Source: Thalassococcus arenae
GTDB lineage: Bacteria; Pseudomonadota; Alphaproteobacteria; Rhodobacterales; Rhodobacteraceae
Direction of reading: 5' to 3'
Assembly (NCBI RefSeq): GCF_019104745.1
Contig: NZ_JAHRWL010000001.1
Span: 1,965,001-2,029,000, forward strand
DNA length: 64,000 nt
In this document: positions 28,357-37,773 of the stretch, piece by piece
How positions within the stretch are numbered: position 1 is the stretch's first letter
Layout: every line of letters begins with the position of its first letter
The notes under the pieces: generated by a model
What the model was told of the DNA's origin: nothing
The model's database searches: none
Seen by the model: only the letters and a program-made list of their open reading frames with translations
Translations under genes and position numbers: made by a program

Positions 28357-29436
28357 TCAGAACAGGATGACGTTGCGCTTGGCGCCGCCGGTCTTGGTGT
28401 CTGCGATGGCCTCGTTGATCTGGTCGAGCCGCCAGCGGCCGGACACCAGTTCGTCCAGCTTGAGCCGTCCTTGCTCGTAGAGATCGGCCATCCAGGGGAT
28501 GTCGCGCTGGATCACCACGTCGCCCATCTTGGAGCCGACCATGCCCTGGGACATGTAGGCCAGGATCACCGGTTCGTATTCGGCCATCGCGCCGGAATGC
28601 GGCATGCCCACCATGATCATGCGCCCGCCCCAGCCGAGGTAGCGCGGTGCGTCGTTGTAGGCGGGGATGACGCCCACCGTGACGACCGCCAGGTCCGCAC
28701 CGCGGCCCAGGATCCGCGCCACCCGTTCCCAGGGGCGGGATTTGGTGGCCAGCACGCCGTCGGTGGCGCCGAATTCGCGCGCCATGGCCAGTTTTTCGTC
28801 GCTCATGTCGACGGCGACGATACGGCGAGCGCCGGCGATACGGGCGCCCTGGATGGCGTTCAGCCCGACACCCCCCGCGCCGATCACCACCACGTCTTCG
28901 CCTGCGCGCAGCCGGCCCGCGTTCACCACCGCGCCGATGCCGGTGATGACGCCGCAGGCCAGCAGGGCCACGGCCTCGGGCGGCATGGTCTCGGGCAGTT
29001 TCACGACCTGGCTCTGGTCGACCACGACCCTTTCCGCGAAGGCGCCGCAATTCATCGACTGGATGACCGGGGTGCCATCAGGGCGTGACAGGGGCGACGC
29101 CGCCGTGTTGGGCGTCAGGCAGACCGTGGGCTTGCCGCCGGCGCAAGAGGCGCAGCTGCCGCAAGCGCGGATCAGGGTCACCGTTACCCGGTCGCCGGTC
29201 TTCAGCCCGGTCACGCCGGGGCCAAGCGCGGTAACGCGGCCCGCGGCCTCGTGCCCGAAGACCGCCGGCAGGTCGCCGCCCCACGCGCCGTCGGCATAAG
29301 AGATGTCGGAGTGACAGATCGCCACGGCTTCGAGCGTCACTTCGACCTCGCCCGCCAGCGGCGCACGCAGCTCCAGCGTTTCGATGACGAGCGGTTTGCC
29401 ATGTTCGACGCAAACGGCGGCTTGGATATGGGTCAT
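28357..29436 (-). CDS. zinc-dependent alcohol dehydrogenase (MDR family)
   Basis: A 359-residue medium-chain dehydrogenase. The catalytic zinc ligands are Cys in AICHSDISY and His in VFGHEAAGRV; the structural zinc cysteines are in ACGSCASCAGGKPTVC. The nucleotide-binding turn is VIGAGGVGLNAIQGA. It resembles class III/S-(hydroxymethyl)glutathione-dehydrogenase-like or aryl-alcohol enzymes. Start ATG 29436 begins MTHIQAAVC. It lies downstream of the pca/MFS run on the same strand and may oxidise an alcohol or aldehyde in the same catabolic route; that is inference from position. Confidence 0.88.
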   Translation of the reverse strand: MTHIQAAVCVEHGKPLVIETLELRAPLAGEVEVTLEAVAICHSDISYADGAWGGDLPAVFGHEAAGRVTALGPGVTGLKTGDRVTVTLIRACGSCASCAGGKPTVCLTPNTAASPLSRPDGTPVIQSMNCGAFAERVVVDQSQVVKLPETMPPEAVALLACGVITGIGAVVNAGRLRAGEDVVVIGAGGVGLNAIQGARIAGARRIVAVDMSDEKLAMAREFGATDGVLATKSRPWERVARILGRGADLAVVTVGVIPAYNDAPRYLGWGGRMIMVGMPHSGAMAEYEPVILAYMSQGMVGSKMGDVVIQRDIPWMADLYEQGRLKLDELVSGRWRLDQINEAIADTKTGGAKRNVILF

Positions 29437-29530
29437 GTCCGGCCTTCCTTCATTGGCCCCGACCGTGCTGCGGCCGCCGGGCTCTGGCAAGCCCGATTGC
29501 GACACGGCGCGGGTCGGTCGCGGCGTGACG

Positions 29531-30736
29531 TCACGCCATGCGTGTGGCCCGCGGCGGCCAGAGGAACACCGCCAGCGCCACCAGAACCAGCAGGATCGAC
29601 AGCAGGAAGGGCGCGCCGGGAAAAAACAGCGCGGCGCCGGGCGCTGTGAAGGCGGCGAAGACCGAGGTCATCATCATCGGCGACACGATCATCGCGATGG
29701 CCGCGACCGAGGTGATGGCGCCCTGCAATTCACCCTGCCGCTGCGGTCCGACCTCTTGTGACAGGATGGCCTGAAGCGCGGGCGTTATGACCGCGCCCAA
29801 TGCGGCCAGCGGAGTCAGGATCAGCACCACGGCGCCCGAGGGTGCGAAAGCGATGGCACCAAAGGCCGCGACGTCGAAAACCAACCCGTAGATCACCGTG
29901 CCCCGGGTGCCGAGCCAGGCGATGATGTAGCGGATCAGCCAGCCCTGCACGACCGCCATCGCGACGCCGAACAACGCCAGCGACAGGCCGATCATGCCGG
30001 CATCCCACTGAAAGCTGGCCTGTCCGAAATAGGCCCAGACCGAAGGGTAGACGTTGAACGCGATGTTGTAGAGCAGGAAGATCACCAGCCCGCGCCCGAC
30101 CCCCGGCAATTGCCCGAGGCTGCGGAACGCCCCCAGCGGATTGGCGCGGCGCCACTCGAAGGGGCGGCGGATGTCGTCGGTCACGGTTTCGCGCAGCACG
30201 AACCAGCCAAGGATGCCGTTCAGCGCCGCCAGCGCCGCGGCGGCCCAGAACGGCGCGCGCGTGCCGAATTCGCCCAGCAGGCCGCCGATCAGCGGGCCCA
30301 GCACGAAGCCCAGCCCGAAGGCCGCGCCGATCAGGCCGAAATATTGCGCCTTCTTGCCCGGCTCGGCGATGTCGGCCAGGTAGGCGGTGGCGGTGGATTG
30401 CGTCGCGGCGGTGATCCCGCCGACGACCCGACCCGCCAGGAGCAACCAGATCGTGCCTGCGACCGCCATCACCACGTAATCCAGCGCCATGACCGCCAGC
30501 GACACCAGCAGCACCGGGCGGCGGCCGTAGCGGTCCGACAGGTTGCCGATGATGGGGCCGAACAGGAACTGCATCACGGCGAACACCGTCGACATCACTC
30601 CGCCCCAGAGCGCCGCGCGGTCCAGCGTGCCGCCGGTGACCTCCTGGATGAGGTCGGGCATGACCGGGATGATCAGACCGATGCCCATCGCATCGATCAG
30701 CACGGTCACCAGGATGAAGATCACGGGCAGGCGCAT
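29531..30736 (-). CDS. MFS exporter of the TetA type
   Basis: A 401-residue inner membrane protein with twelve predicted helices. The N-terminal sequence (FILVTVLIDAMGIGLIIPVMP) and the loop 2-3 motif GNLSDRYGRRPVLL match the TetA group of drug:proton antiporters, and motif C (GAAFGLGFVLGPLIGG) marks it as an exporter. Chromosomal homologues are common and need not confer tetracycline resistance. It lies 76 bases downstream of pcaB on the same strand, so it may export a pathway compound. Start ATG 30736 fits the family N terminus; the frame is open upstream. Confidence 0.85.
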   Translation of the reverse strand: MRLPVIFILVTVLIDAMGIGLIIPVMPDLIQEVTGGTLDRAALWGGVMSTVFAVMQFLFGPIIGNLSDRYGRRPVLLVSLAVMALDYVVMAVAGTIWLLLAGRVVGGITAATQSTATAYLADIAEPGKKAQYFGLIGAAFGLGFVLGPLIGGLLGEFGTRAPFWAAAALAALNGILGWFVLRETVTDDIRRPFEWRRANPLGAFRSLGQLPGVGRGLVIFLLYNIAFNVYPSVWAYFGQASFQWDAGMIGLSLALFGVAMAVVQGWLIRYIIAWLGTRGTVIYGLVFDVAAFGAIAFAPSGAVVLILTPLAALGAVITPALQAILSQEVGPQRQGELQGAITSVAAIAMIVSPMMMTSVFAAFTAPGAALFFPGAPFLLSILLVLVALAVFLWPPRATRMA

Positions 30737-30812
30737 GTCGGGCCGTCGGTTGCTGGGGCAGGCGCGCCCCGGTCGACGCAGGCTAGTCGCCGCGGACTGG
30801 GGCGAAAAGGGG

Positions 30813-32135
30813 TTACGTCGCGGACCGGACCGCCTGTGCGAAGGCGCGGGCATCCTCCGGCGCCTGGCCCATATGGCCGGTGGGGTCGAAGAAATCCGCG
30901 GGCAGGTCCGGGTAAAGGGACATGGCAAGGTCGGACAGCGGCCGGCCGTTTTGCAGGGCCGAGGCGCACAGCGCCTTGACCGTGTCTTGCGCATCGGGCC
31001 GGGGCATCGTGTTCGCCAGCGCAAAGCTCAGCGCTTCGGCCAGTACGAGGCCGCCCGAGGCCGTCAACGCGGCGCGCATCGCGTCGGACAGGGGGGCCAT
31101 CGTCTCGACCAGTGTCCGCGACTGCCGGATCGCGGTTGCGGCCCCCAGAACGATCTGCGGCAAGGCCAGCCATTCACCCATCCAAGCGGCACCGTCGCGT
31201 GCCTGCAAATGCGGTTGATGCAGCAACGGCAGCAGCGCCGCGTTGTGCCGCGCCAGCGCCACCAACAGCGACGGTCCGACCGGGTTCTGTTTCTGCGGCA
31301 TGGTCGACGATCCACCCGCGCCGGACAGGGCGATTTCGGCGATCCCGGACTGGGTGGCGCGGATCAGGTCCTCGCCCAGCTTGCCGAGTGCGGTGGTCAG
31401 ACGCGCAAGCCAATGCACGATCTCGATCACCGGCGTGCGGTCGCCGTGCCAGCTGCGCCCCGGATCGGTCAGCCCAAGCGCCTGGGCCAGCGCGGCCCGC
31501 AAGACCGGCGCAGTCGGACCCAGTTCCGACGCGGTGCCGGCGGCGCCTGACAGCGATACCACCAGCGCGCGGTCGCAAAGGCCCGGCAAGGCGCGTTTCA
31601 CGTCCAGCAGCGGCCAGCCCCAGCCTGCAGCCACCGCGCCGAAACTGGTCGGCGTCGCGATCTGCCCCCAGGTGCGCGCCGCCATCGGCGTTCCGGCATG
31701 GGTTTCGGCCAGTGTCGCCAGGGCCTCAAGCGTCGCGTCCAGGTCGGCCGCGATCAGGCTCAGCGCCTGGCGCAGGCGCAGCATCAGCCCGGTATCGAGG
31801 ATGTCCTGCGACGTGGCCCCCCAATGCAGGTATTGCGCGTGGTCGGGCGCGTTCATTTCCTTGCGAAAGGCCGCGACCAGAGCCGGTATGCAGACGCCGT
31901 TCTGCGCCGTCGGCCCGGCCAGGGCGGCGGGGTCGATCTGCAATTCCAGGCTGGCGCGATGGATCGCGCGGGCGGCGGTGTCGGGGATCAGCCCGGCTTC
32001 GCCCTGCACCTTGGCCAGCGTGCCCTCGACCAGCATCAATGCGCGGATTTCGGCGCTGTCGGTAAACAGCCGCGCAACCTCGCCCGCGTCGAACAGGCCG
32101 GAAAGATGGGCGGAGTCGAAGGGTGTGGCGGGCAT
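30813..32135 (-). CDS. pcaB: 3-carboxy-cis,cis-muconate cycloisomerase
   Basis: Second step after ring cleavage in the protocatechuate branch of the beta-ketoadipate pathway. The 440-residue fumarase/aspartase-superfamily protein has the signature GGSSTMPQKQNPVGP, with the flexible-loop serine, and the upstream HWGATSQDILDTG motif around residue 105. It follows the esterase and pcaD genes closely on the same strand (seven-base gap). The dioxygenase genes pcaGH, pcaC and the regulator pcaQ are not in the window. Confidence 0.92.
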   Translation of the reverse strand: MPATPFDSAHLSGLFDAGEVARLFTDSAEIRALMLVEGTLAKVQGEAGLIPDTAARAIHRASLELQIDPAALAGPTAQNGVCIPALVAAFRKEMNAPDHAQYLHWGATSQDILDTGLMLRLRQALSLIAADLDATLEALATLAETHAGTPMAARTWGQIATPTSFGAVAAGWGWPLLDVKRALPGLCDRALVVSLSGAAGTASELGPTAPVLRAALAQALGLTDPGRSWHGDRTPVIEIVHWLARLTTALGKLGEDLIRATQSGIAEIALSGAGGSSTMPQKQNPVGPSLLVALARHNAALLPLLHQPHLQARDGAAWMGEWLALPQIVLGAATAIRQSRTLVETMAPLSDAMRAALTASGGLVLAEALSFALANTMPRPDAQDTVKALCASALQNGRPLSDLAMSLYPDLPADFFDPTGHMGQAPEDARAFAQAVRSAT

Positions 32136-32142
32136 GACGGCC

Positions 32143-32847
32143 TCAGATCAGATCGTGGATCAGCCGGGCCAGGCGGTCCGGCATGGCGAAAAAGGGCGAA
32201 TGCGAGACCGGCAGGCGGTGCACGTCCCGTGGGTCGAACCGCGCGGCCATGTCCTGCTGGAACTCCGGCGGGATCGTGCGGTCGTCCTCGCACAGGATGT
32301 AGCTGCGCGGCACCCGGCTATAACCCGCGCCCAGGGTCACCGGTGTTGCCTGTGGCGCGATGGCCTGCGGGCAGAGGTTCGCCAAGGCATGGGCCACCGC
32401 CTCGTCCGGGCAGTCGTGGTAGAACAGCCGGCGCGCCTTGGCCGGGTCGATGGTGAAACTCTTGCCGTCCTCCGATCGGATCACCGCCTCAAGCAGAGGC
32501 TGGCGCGGCGCCAGCTTGCGCATGTCGGCCAGGCTGAGCCCCGGCCAGGGCGTGTAGGCGCAGACATAGATCAGCCGCGTCACCAGGTCGGGGGCGGCCT
32601 CGGCGGCGGTGCTGATCGGGTAGCCCGCCATGGAATGACCCACCAGGACGGTCGGGCCATCCATCGCCTCCAGAATGGCCTGCGTGTAGCCGTCCAGCGT
32701 GACGTCATTGACCGGCGTGCGGTCGGCGCCATGCGAGGGCAGGTCGATGGCGCGGGCGTGGTGTCCCAGACGGGTCAGCACCGGGACCACGTCGCGCCAG
32801 CACCAGGCGCCGTGGCCCGAGCCGTGGATCAGCAGGACATCCGCCAT
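32143..32847 (-). CDS. alpha/beta hydrolase, plant methylesterase-like
   Basis: A 234-residue hydrolase starting LLIHGSGHGAWCWRDVV, the oxyanion-region motif of the salicylate/methyl-jasmonate esterase and hydroxynitrile lyase group. The nucleophile Ser is in VGHSMAG (about residue 80), and the histidine is probably in PVSHSPFF near the C terminus. Its ATG overlaps the pcaD stop by one base and pcaB follows in seven bases, so it is part of the pca operon. It might demethylate or hydrolyse an ester feeding the pathway; no direct evidence shows this. Confidence 0.85.
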   Translation of the reverse strand: MADVLLIHGSGHGAWCWRDVVPVLTRLGHHARAIDLPSHGADRTPVNDVTLDGYTQAILEAMDGPTVLVGHSMAGYPISTAAEAAPDLVTRLIYVCAYTPWPGLSLADMRKLAPRQPLLEAVIRSEDGKSFTIDPAKARRLFYHDCPDEAVAHALANLCPQAIAPQATPVTLGAGYSRVPRSYILCEDDRTIPPEFQQDMAARFDPRDVHRLPVSHSPFFAMPDRLARLIHDLI

Positions 32848-33635
32848 CAGGCGTGGCCCTGAGCCTTGAGGAAAGCGGTCAGGAGCGCGGCGTATTCCCC
32901 GGGTTTTTCGACGCAGGGCAGGTGGCCTGCGCCGCGGATCAGATGAAACTGCGATCCCGGGATCAGACCCACGGTTTCGCGCACCAGGTCCGGAGGGGTC
33001 GCACCGTCTTCGGAGCCGGCGATGCCGAGCGCCGGCAGCCGCAAGGCGGCGGTTGGCGTGTAGAAATCGGTGCCCGAAATGGCGGCGCCGCATCCTGTCC
33101 AGCCCGCGACGGGCGTGCGCAGGAACAGGTTGCGCCAGGCGTGGAATTCGCCGGTCTGGCGGAACGCATCGGAAAACCAGCGCTGCATCGTGGCATCGAC
33201 CACGGCCTCGAGCCTGCCATTGGTGGCTTGCGCGATGCGATCGTCCCAGATCTCGCGCGTGCCGATCTTGGCGCCGGTATTGGACAGCACCACGGCGCGG
33301 CACAGGTCCATCCGCTTGGCCGCCAGCCCCTGCGCGATCAACCCGCCGATCGACAGGCCGATAAACACCGCGTCCCTGAAACCCGTCAGGTCCATCAGCC
33401 GTTCCGCGTCATGCACCAGCGCGCCCATCGTGTAGGGGCCTTGCGGCACATCCGACAGCCCGTGCCCGCGCTTGTCGTAACGCAGGATGCGCAGACCCGC
33501 GGGCAGGTGCGGCAGGATCGGGTCCCAAAGCCGCAGATCGGTGCCCAGAGAATTGGCGAAGACCACCGGCGCGCCGTCCTCTGGCCCGTCGATGCGGTAA
33601 TGCAGGCGGATATCGCCCAGTTCTGCCATTTGCAT
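32847..33635 (-). CDS. pcaD: 3-oxoadipate enol-lactonase
   Basis: Hydrolyses 3-oxoadipate enol-lactone to 3-oxoadipate. The 262-residue alpha/beta hydrolase has the family opening VVFANSLGTDLRLWDPILPH, YDKRGHGLSD, the nucleophile elbow GLSIGGLIAQGLA (Ser about 95) and the histidine in GAGHLPCVEKP. It is the first gene of the reverse-strand run pcaD-esterase-pcaB-MFS-dehydrogenase. A 124-base gap separates it from the divergent dehalogenase gene and contains CGTG-gtttt-CACG, but no clear promoter. Confidence 0.92.
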   Translation of the reverse strand: MQMAELGDIRLHYRIDGPEDGAPVVFANSLGTDLRLWDPILPHLPAGLRILRYDKRGHGLSDVPQGPYTMGALVHDAERLMDLTGFRDAVFIGLSIGGLIAQGLAAKRMDLCRAVVLSNTGAKIGTREIWDDRIAQATNGRLEAVVDATMQRWFSDAFRQTGEFHAWRNLFLRTPVAGWTGCGAAISGTDFYTPTAALRLPALGIAGSEDGATPPDLVRETVGLIPGSQFHLIRGAGHLPCVEKPGEYAALLTAFLKAQGHA

Positions 33636-33759
33636 GGATCACCTCCCGTGGTTTTCACGAGATGTATCGCGGATGGCGCGGGTGCGAAAGCCGCGCAAGT
33701 CATCGGGGTTTCCCTTTGATCGAGCGCGTGCCAGTTTGCCGTCAAAGAGGGAGAAGCCG

Positions 33760-34434
33760 ATGGCCCAGATCTGCGTATTCGATGCCTATGGCACGCTGTT
33801 CGACGTGGCCGCCGCCGCCCGCAAGCTGGCCGAGACGCCAAGTGGCGCGGCGATCGCGGAAACCTGGCCCGCGCTGGCCGAGGACTGGCGGCGCAAGCAG
33901 CTTGAATACAGCTGGCTGCGGGCCGTGACGGGCGACTACGTGCCGTTCTGGCAGGTGACCAAGGACGGGCTGGACTGGGCGCTGGCCAAGGCGGGCCAGG
34001 ACGACCCTGAACTGCGCGAGGCCCTGCTGGCGCTGTATTGGGAACTGGCGCCCTACAGGGAAGTGCCCGAGATGCTGGCGCGGCTCAAGGCGGCGGGCAA
34101 GGCCTGCGCGATCCTGTCGAACGGCAGCCCGGACATGCTGGAGGGCGCGGTCGACAGCGCCGGGATCGGCACCTACCTGGACGCGGTCCTGTCGGTCGAG
34201 GCGGTCGGTATCTTCAAGCCGGCCCGCGCGGTTTACGACATGGTCGGCGCGCGGTTCGGCTGCGCGCCGGAAGCGGTGCTTTTCGTGTCGTCCAACGGCT
34301 GGGACGCCGCCGGGGCGGCCGCCTACGGCTTTCAGACGGTCTGGGTCAACCGGCGGGGCGAGCCGGTCGACAACCTGCCGGGCCGCCCGCAGCATGTGCT
34401 TGCCGACCTGACTACGATCCCGGAGCTCGCCTGA
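33760..34434 (+). CDS. haloacid dehalogenase, type II (L-2-haloacid dehalogenase family)
   Basis: A 224-residue HAD-superfamily hydrolase. The nucleophile Asp is in VFDAYGTLFDV (about residue 8), motif II is AILSNGSPDML, the lysine is in FKPARAVYDM and motif IV is VSSNGWDAAGA, all as in L-2-haloacid dehalogenases that replace halogen by hydroxyl. ATG 33760 has AGAGGGAG upstream; the longer frame starts inside the divergent promoter region. Its stop overlaps the next gene by one base. A phosphatase role for some relatives cannot be excluded. Confidence 0.9.
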   Translation: MAQICVFDAYGTLFDVAAAARKLAETPSGAAIAETWPALAEDWRRKQLEYSWLRAVTGDYVPFWQVTKDGLDWALAKAGQDDPELREALLALYWELAPYREVPEMLARLKAAGKACAILSNGSPDMLEGAVDSAGIGTYLDAVLSVEAVGIFKPARAVYDMVGARFGCAPEAVLFVSSNGWDAAGAAAYGFQTVWVNRRGEPVDNLPGRPQHVLADLTTIPELA

Positions 34435-35255
34435 TGCCGCGTTTCACCACGTCCGACGGACTGTCGCTGCACTTCACCGACCAGGGCGACGGGCTGCCGT
34501 TGCTGTGCCTGGCCGGGCTGACCCGCGACGGGCGGGATTTCGATTTCGTCGCACCGCACCTGGACGGCGTGCGGTTGATCCGGCTGGACTATCGTGGGCG
34601 CGGCAAGTCGGACTGGGGTCCGTGGGAGAGCTATGCGATCCCGATCGAGGGGCGCGATGCGCTGGAATTGCTGGACCATCTGGGCCTCGAAAAGGCCGCG
34701 GTGCTGGGCACCTCGCGCGGCGGGTTGATCGCGATGCTGCTGGCAATGGTCGCCAAGGACAGGTTGCTGGGCGTGGCGCTGAACGATATCGGGCCGGACA
34801 TCGCGGATACCGGGCTTGACGTCATCAAGGGCTATCTGGGCCGGGTGCCGCCGCAGAAGACCCATGCCGAGGTCGCAGCGCGGCGCGAGGAACTGCTGAC
34901 CGGCTTCGTTGGCGTGCCGAAATCGCGCTGGCTGGAAGAGGCGGAACGGCTGTTCGTGCAAACGCCGGAAGGGCTTGGGCTGACCTACGATCCGAAACTG
35001 CGCGACGCGGTCCTGGGCGGCGGTGCGCAACCCGCGCCGGATCTGTGGCCGATGTTCGACGCGCTGGCCGGTCTGCCGCTTTGTGCGATCCGGGGTGCCA
35101 ATTCCGACCTGCTCGCGGCCGAGACCTTTGCCGAGATGCGCCGGCGCCGGCCCGACATGATCGCCACCGAGGTGCCGGGGCGCGGGCATATTCCGTTCCT
35201 TGACGAACCAGAAGCGCTGGACGCGCTGCGGCGCTGGCTGGGCATGCTGGGATGA
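34434..35255 (+). CDS. alpha/beta hydrolase
   Basis: A 273-residue alpha/beta hydrolase coupled to the dehalogenase gene by a one-base stop/start overlap. The HG-type oxyanion region is LLCLAGLTRDGRDFDF, then RLDYRGRGKSDW, the nucleophile elbow LGTSRGGLIAML (Ser about 95) and the C-terminal histidine in VPGRGHIPFLDEPE. The HAD-hydrolase pairing suggests successive action on a small organic acid or ester, but the substrate is not visible in the sequence. It ends 61 bases before the convergent truB. Confidence 0.87.
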   Translation: MPRFTTSDGLSLHFTDQGDGLPLLCLAGLTRDGRDFDFVAPHLDGVRLIRLDYRGRGKSDWGPWESYAIPIEGRDALELLDHLGLEKAAVLGTSRGGLIAMLLAMVAKDRLLGVALNDIGPDIADTGLDVIKGYLGRVPPQKTHAEVAARREELLTGFVGVPKSRWLEEAERLFVQTPEGLGLTYDPKLRDAVLGGGAQPAPDLWPMFDALAGLPLCAIRGANSDLLAAETFAEMRRRRPDMIATEVPGRGHIPFLDEPEALDALRRWLGMLG

Positions 35256-35316
35256 TCGGGCGACGCGCATCGCATCCGCGATGACGCCCCACCCGCCATC
35301 CCGCAAACCGCGCGGA

Positions 35317-36222
35317 TCAGAGATTGAACACCCGGTCGGGGTGCAATTCCCCCGCCTTGAACCGGCCCACCGCCAGCGGTTTGCCTTCGAAGGATGCCCA
35401 GGCCGCGTCGCCGTAGTCGACATCGGCCGCGATCACCATGCCGGGATTGCCATGCCGCAGGCGGTCTGCGCCTTCGGGTGTGGCAGGCAGTTCCGGCAGG
35501 TCGGTCAGACCGGCCTCGAGCGGCAGCAGGCGGGCGTCCAGCTCGGGCGTGCGCGCCAGCGCTTCGACGGTGTCCAGCGTGATGCCGTCCTCGGCCGTGA
35601 ACGGGCCCGACCAGATCCGGCGCAGGGTGGTGACATGGCCGTGGCAGCCCAGCAATTCACCGAGATCGCGGGCGATGGCGCGCACATAGCCGCCCTTGCC
35701 GCAGGTCATCTCAAGTTCCACATGGTCGGCATCCGGCCGGTCGGTGAAAACCAGTTCCTCGACCCAGAGCGGCCGGGCGTCCAGCGCCACCTCTTCGCCG
35801 GCGCGGGCACGCTTGTAGGCGCGTTCACCGTCGATCTTGACCGCCGAGAATGCGGGCGGGACCTGCATGATTTCACCCACGAAGCCATGCAGCGCTTCCT
35901 TGATCGTCGCGTCGTCGGGGCGCAGGTCGCTTTGCGCGATCACTTCGCCTTCGGCATCGTCGGTGTTGGTGGCCTGTCCCAGCCGGACGGTGAACCGGTA
36001 GGCCTTGAGCGCATCGGTGATGTAGGGCACCGTCTTGGTCGCCTCGCCAAGCGCCACCGCCAGAACGCCCGTCGCCTCGGGATCGAGCGTGCCGGCATGT
36101 CCGGCCTTTTTCGCATCGAGCGCCCAGCGGACCTTGTTGACGATGGCCGTCGAGGTGATCCCCGCGGGCTTGTCCACGATCAGCCAGCCGGAAATGTCGC
36201 GTCCCTTGCGCCTGCGTGCCAT
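35317..36222 (-). CDS. truB: tRNA pseudouridine(55) synthase
   Basis: Makes pseudouridine 55 in the T loop of tRNA. The 301-residue protein has [13 protein letters not shown], the catalytic aspartate motif [48 protein letters not shown] and [16 protein letters not shown]. The start [10 protein letters not shown] at 36222 is typical of alphaproteobacterial TruB; the frame is open a little further upstream. rbfA, its frequent neighbour, is elsewhere in this window (63089). Confidence 0.94.
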   Translation of the reverse strand: MARRRKGRDISGWLIVDKPAGITSTAIVNKVRWALDAKKAGHAGTLDPEATGVLAVALGEATKTVPYITDALKAYRFTVRLGQATNTDDAEGEVIAQSDLRPDDATIKEALHGFVGEIMQVPPAFSAVKIDGERAYKRARAGEEVALDARPLWVEELVFTDRPDADHVELEMTCGKGGYVRAIARDLGELLGCHGHVTTLRRIWSGPFTAEDGITLDTVEALARTPELDARLLPLEAGLTDLPELPATPEGADRLRHGNPGMVIAADVDYGDAAWASFEGKPLAVGRFKAGELHPDRVFNL

Positions 36223-36273
36223 GTCGAACCCTCGAGGATGAGGCGCGGGGGGTAACAAGCGGTGCAGGGGCTG

Positions 36274-37683
36274 TCAATCGCCTGGCAAGCGTTGTGCCGC
36301 AGTCTCGACAGGTTCGGGCTGCCGTGGCAAGAGCCCGACCGCGCGACACAACAGGATCGCCGCAGCCGCGGCCAGCAGATTGGCCAGCAAGGCCGCGCCC
36401 AGGATGCCGGCATAGCCGAACACCATTACCCCGGCCCAGGCCAGCGGCACGTAGACCAGCACGATGCGTCCTGCCGAAAGGCTCATCGACCAGAGCGCGC
36501 GGTCGCGGGCATTCATCGCGGCGTTCGCGGTGACCAGAATGCCGTAGCCGAAAAAGCCAACCGAGACCCATCGCAGGTATTGCGATGCGTATCCGGCCGG
36601 CGCTTCGCCATTCGTTACCAGTTGTGCGACCCAGGGCGCGAAGGCCAGAAGCGCTGCGCACAGCACGGCGCCGTAGCCCAGGCACACGAGAAAGGTCAAG
36701 GCGGTGGCGCTTTGTGCCCGGTCGCGCCTGTCGGCGCCCCAGGCCTGCCCGACCACCGGGCCGATGCCCGCCGAAAGCGCCAGCATCGGCACGAAGAACA
36801 GCGACTGGACCCGCGTCGCGGCGCCGAAGCCACCGACCGCCGCATCACCCAGAGTGGCCACCGCGGCGGTGACGAAGGACAGGCCCAGTGGATTGATCGC
36901 GTTGGAGAGCGCCGCGGGGGCGCCGATCCGGGTGACCCGCGCAAGGGTCTTGTCGAGACCACGCAGGCAGTCGCGGCTGAGCGACAGCCGGCCGGTCCGC
37001 ATGGCAAAGACCAGCAGGCCCGCGGCGCCCAGCAGCCGGGCGATGAACGTGGCGATGCCGGCGCCTTCGATCCCCAAGGCGGGCACCAGCCAGAATCCGA
37101 ATATGAAGATCGGGTCGAGAGCGATGTTGATGAGCGATTGCAGCGTCATCACCGTGGCGGCGATCCGGCTTTCGCCGCCGGCACGGAACACCGCGTTCAG
37201 ACCCATGCCGGCCACCATGGGCGCGAAACTGGCGCACCACCAGGGCGTATAGGTCAATATGCCCTCCATCACCGCGCCTTTTGCGCCCATCAGTCGAAAG
37301 ACGAAAGGCGCGGCAAAGTGAAAAACCAAGGCCACGGCGATGCCGAGCGCGAAGGCGAAGATCAGCGCGTGCAGGGCCAGCCGCGCGCTGGTTTCGTCCG
37401 AACCGCCCGACCGGCCCAAAGCCTGGCTGACCACCGCAGAGGTGCCTGCGCCCATGCCGATGGCAAGCGAGGTCAGCGCGATGATGGCGGGGTAGATGAA
37501 CCCGATGGCCGCCAGTTCGGTCTGCCCTGCGCGGGCCAGAAAGGCGGCATCGGCCAGTCCGACGCTCAGAACGCCGAGGATTCCGATGCTCATCGGGGCC
37601 GATACGCGGAACAGGGCATGGCCGACAGGGCCGCTGTTCAGATCGCGTTTGCTGGCGGCTTCGGTGTCGTCATTGCCGGGCAT
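36274..37683 (-). CDS. MATE-family efflux transporter
   Basis: A 469-residue inner membrane protein with about twelve hydrophobic helices in two related halves, typical of multidrug and toxin extrusion (NorM/DinF-type) transporters driven by sodium or protons. Features include LADAAFLARAGQTELAAIGF near the N terminus and the second-half VGGFGAATRVQSLFFVPM and AGIGPVVGQAWGA segments. It lies between truB and metG on the same strand with gaps of 51 and 90 bases. The transported compound is unknown. Confidence 0.9.
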   Translation of the reverse strand: MPGNDDTEAASKRDLNSGPVGHALFRVSAPMSIGILGVLSVGLADAAFLARAGQTELAAIGFIYPAIIALTSLAIGMGAGTSAVVSQALGRSGGSDETSARLALHALIFAFALGIAVALVFHFAAPFVFRLMGAKGAVMEGILTYTPWWCASFAPMVAGMGLNAVFRAGGESRIAATVMTLQSLINIALDPIFIFGFWLVPALGIEGAGIATFIARLLGAAGLLVFAMRTGRLSLSRDCLRGLDKTLARVTRIGAPAALSNAINPLGLSFVTAAVATLGDAAVGGFGAATRVQSLFFVPMLALSAGIGPVVGQAWGADRRDRAQSATALTFLVCLGYGAVLCAALLAFAPWVAQLVTNGEAPAGYASQYLRWVSVGFFGYGILVTANAAMNARDRALWSMSLSAGRIVLVYVPLAWAGVMVFGYAGILGAALLANLLAAAAAILLCRAVGLLPRQPEPVETAAQRLPGD

Positions 37684-37773
37684 GCGCGTCGATATGGCCC
37701 GAGAACGGACGGCGGCAAGGCGACAGTCGCCAGCAGCGCGGGCGCCGCGCTATGTCGGGCGGCCGCGTGCGGG

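Noticed and set aside
29531..30736. Tetracycline resistance determinant
   Set aside because: The MFS protein has TetA-type motifs, but chromosomal relatives with other substrates are common and no tetR-like gene or mobile element is present.
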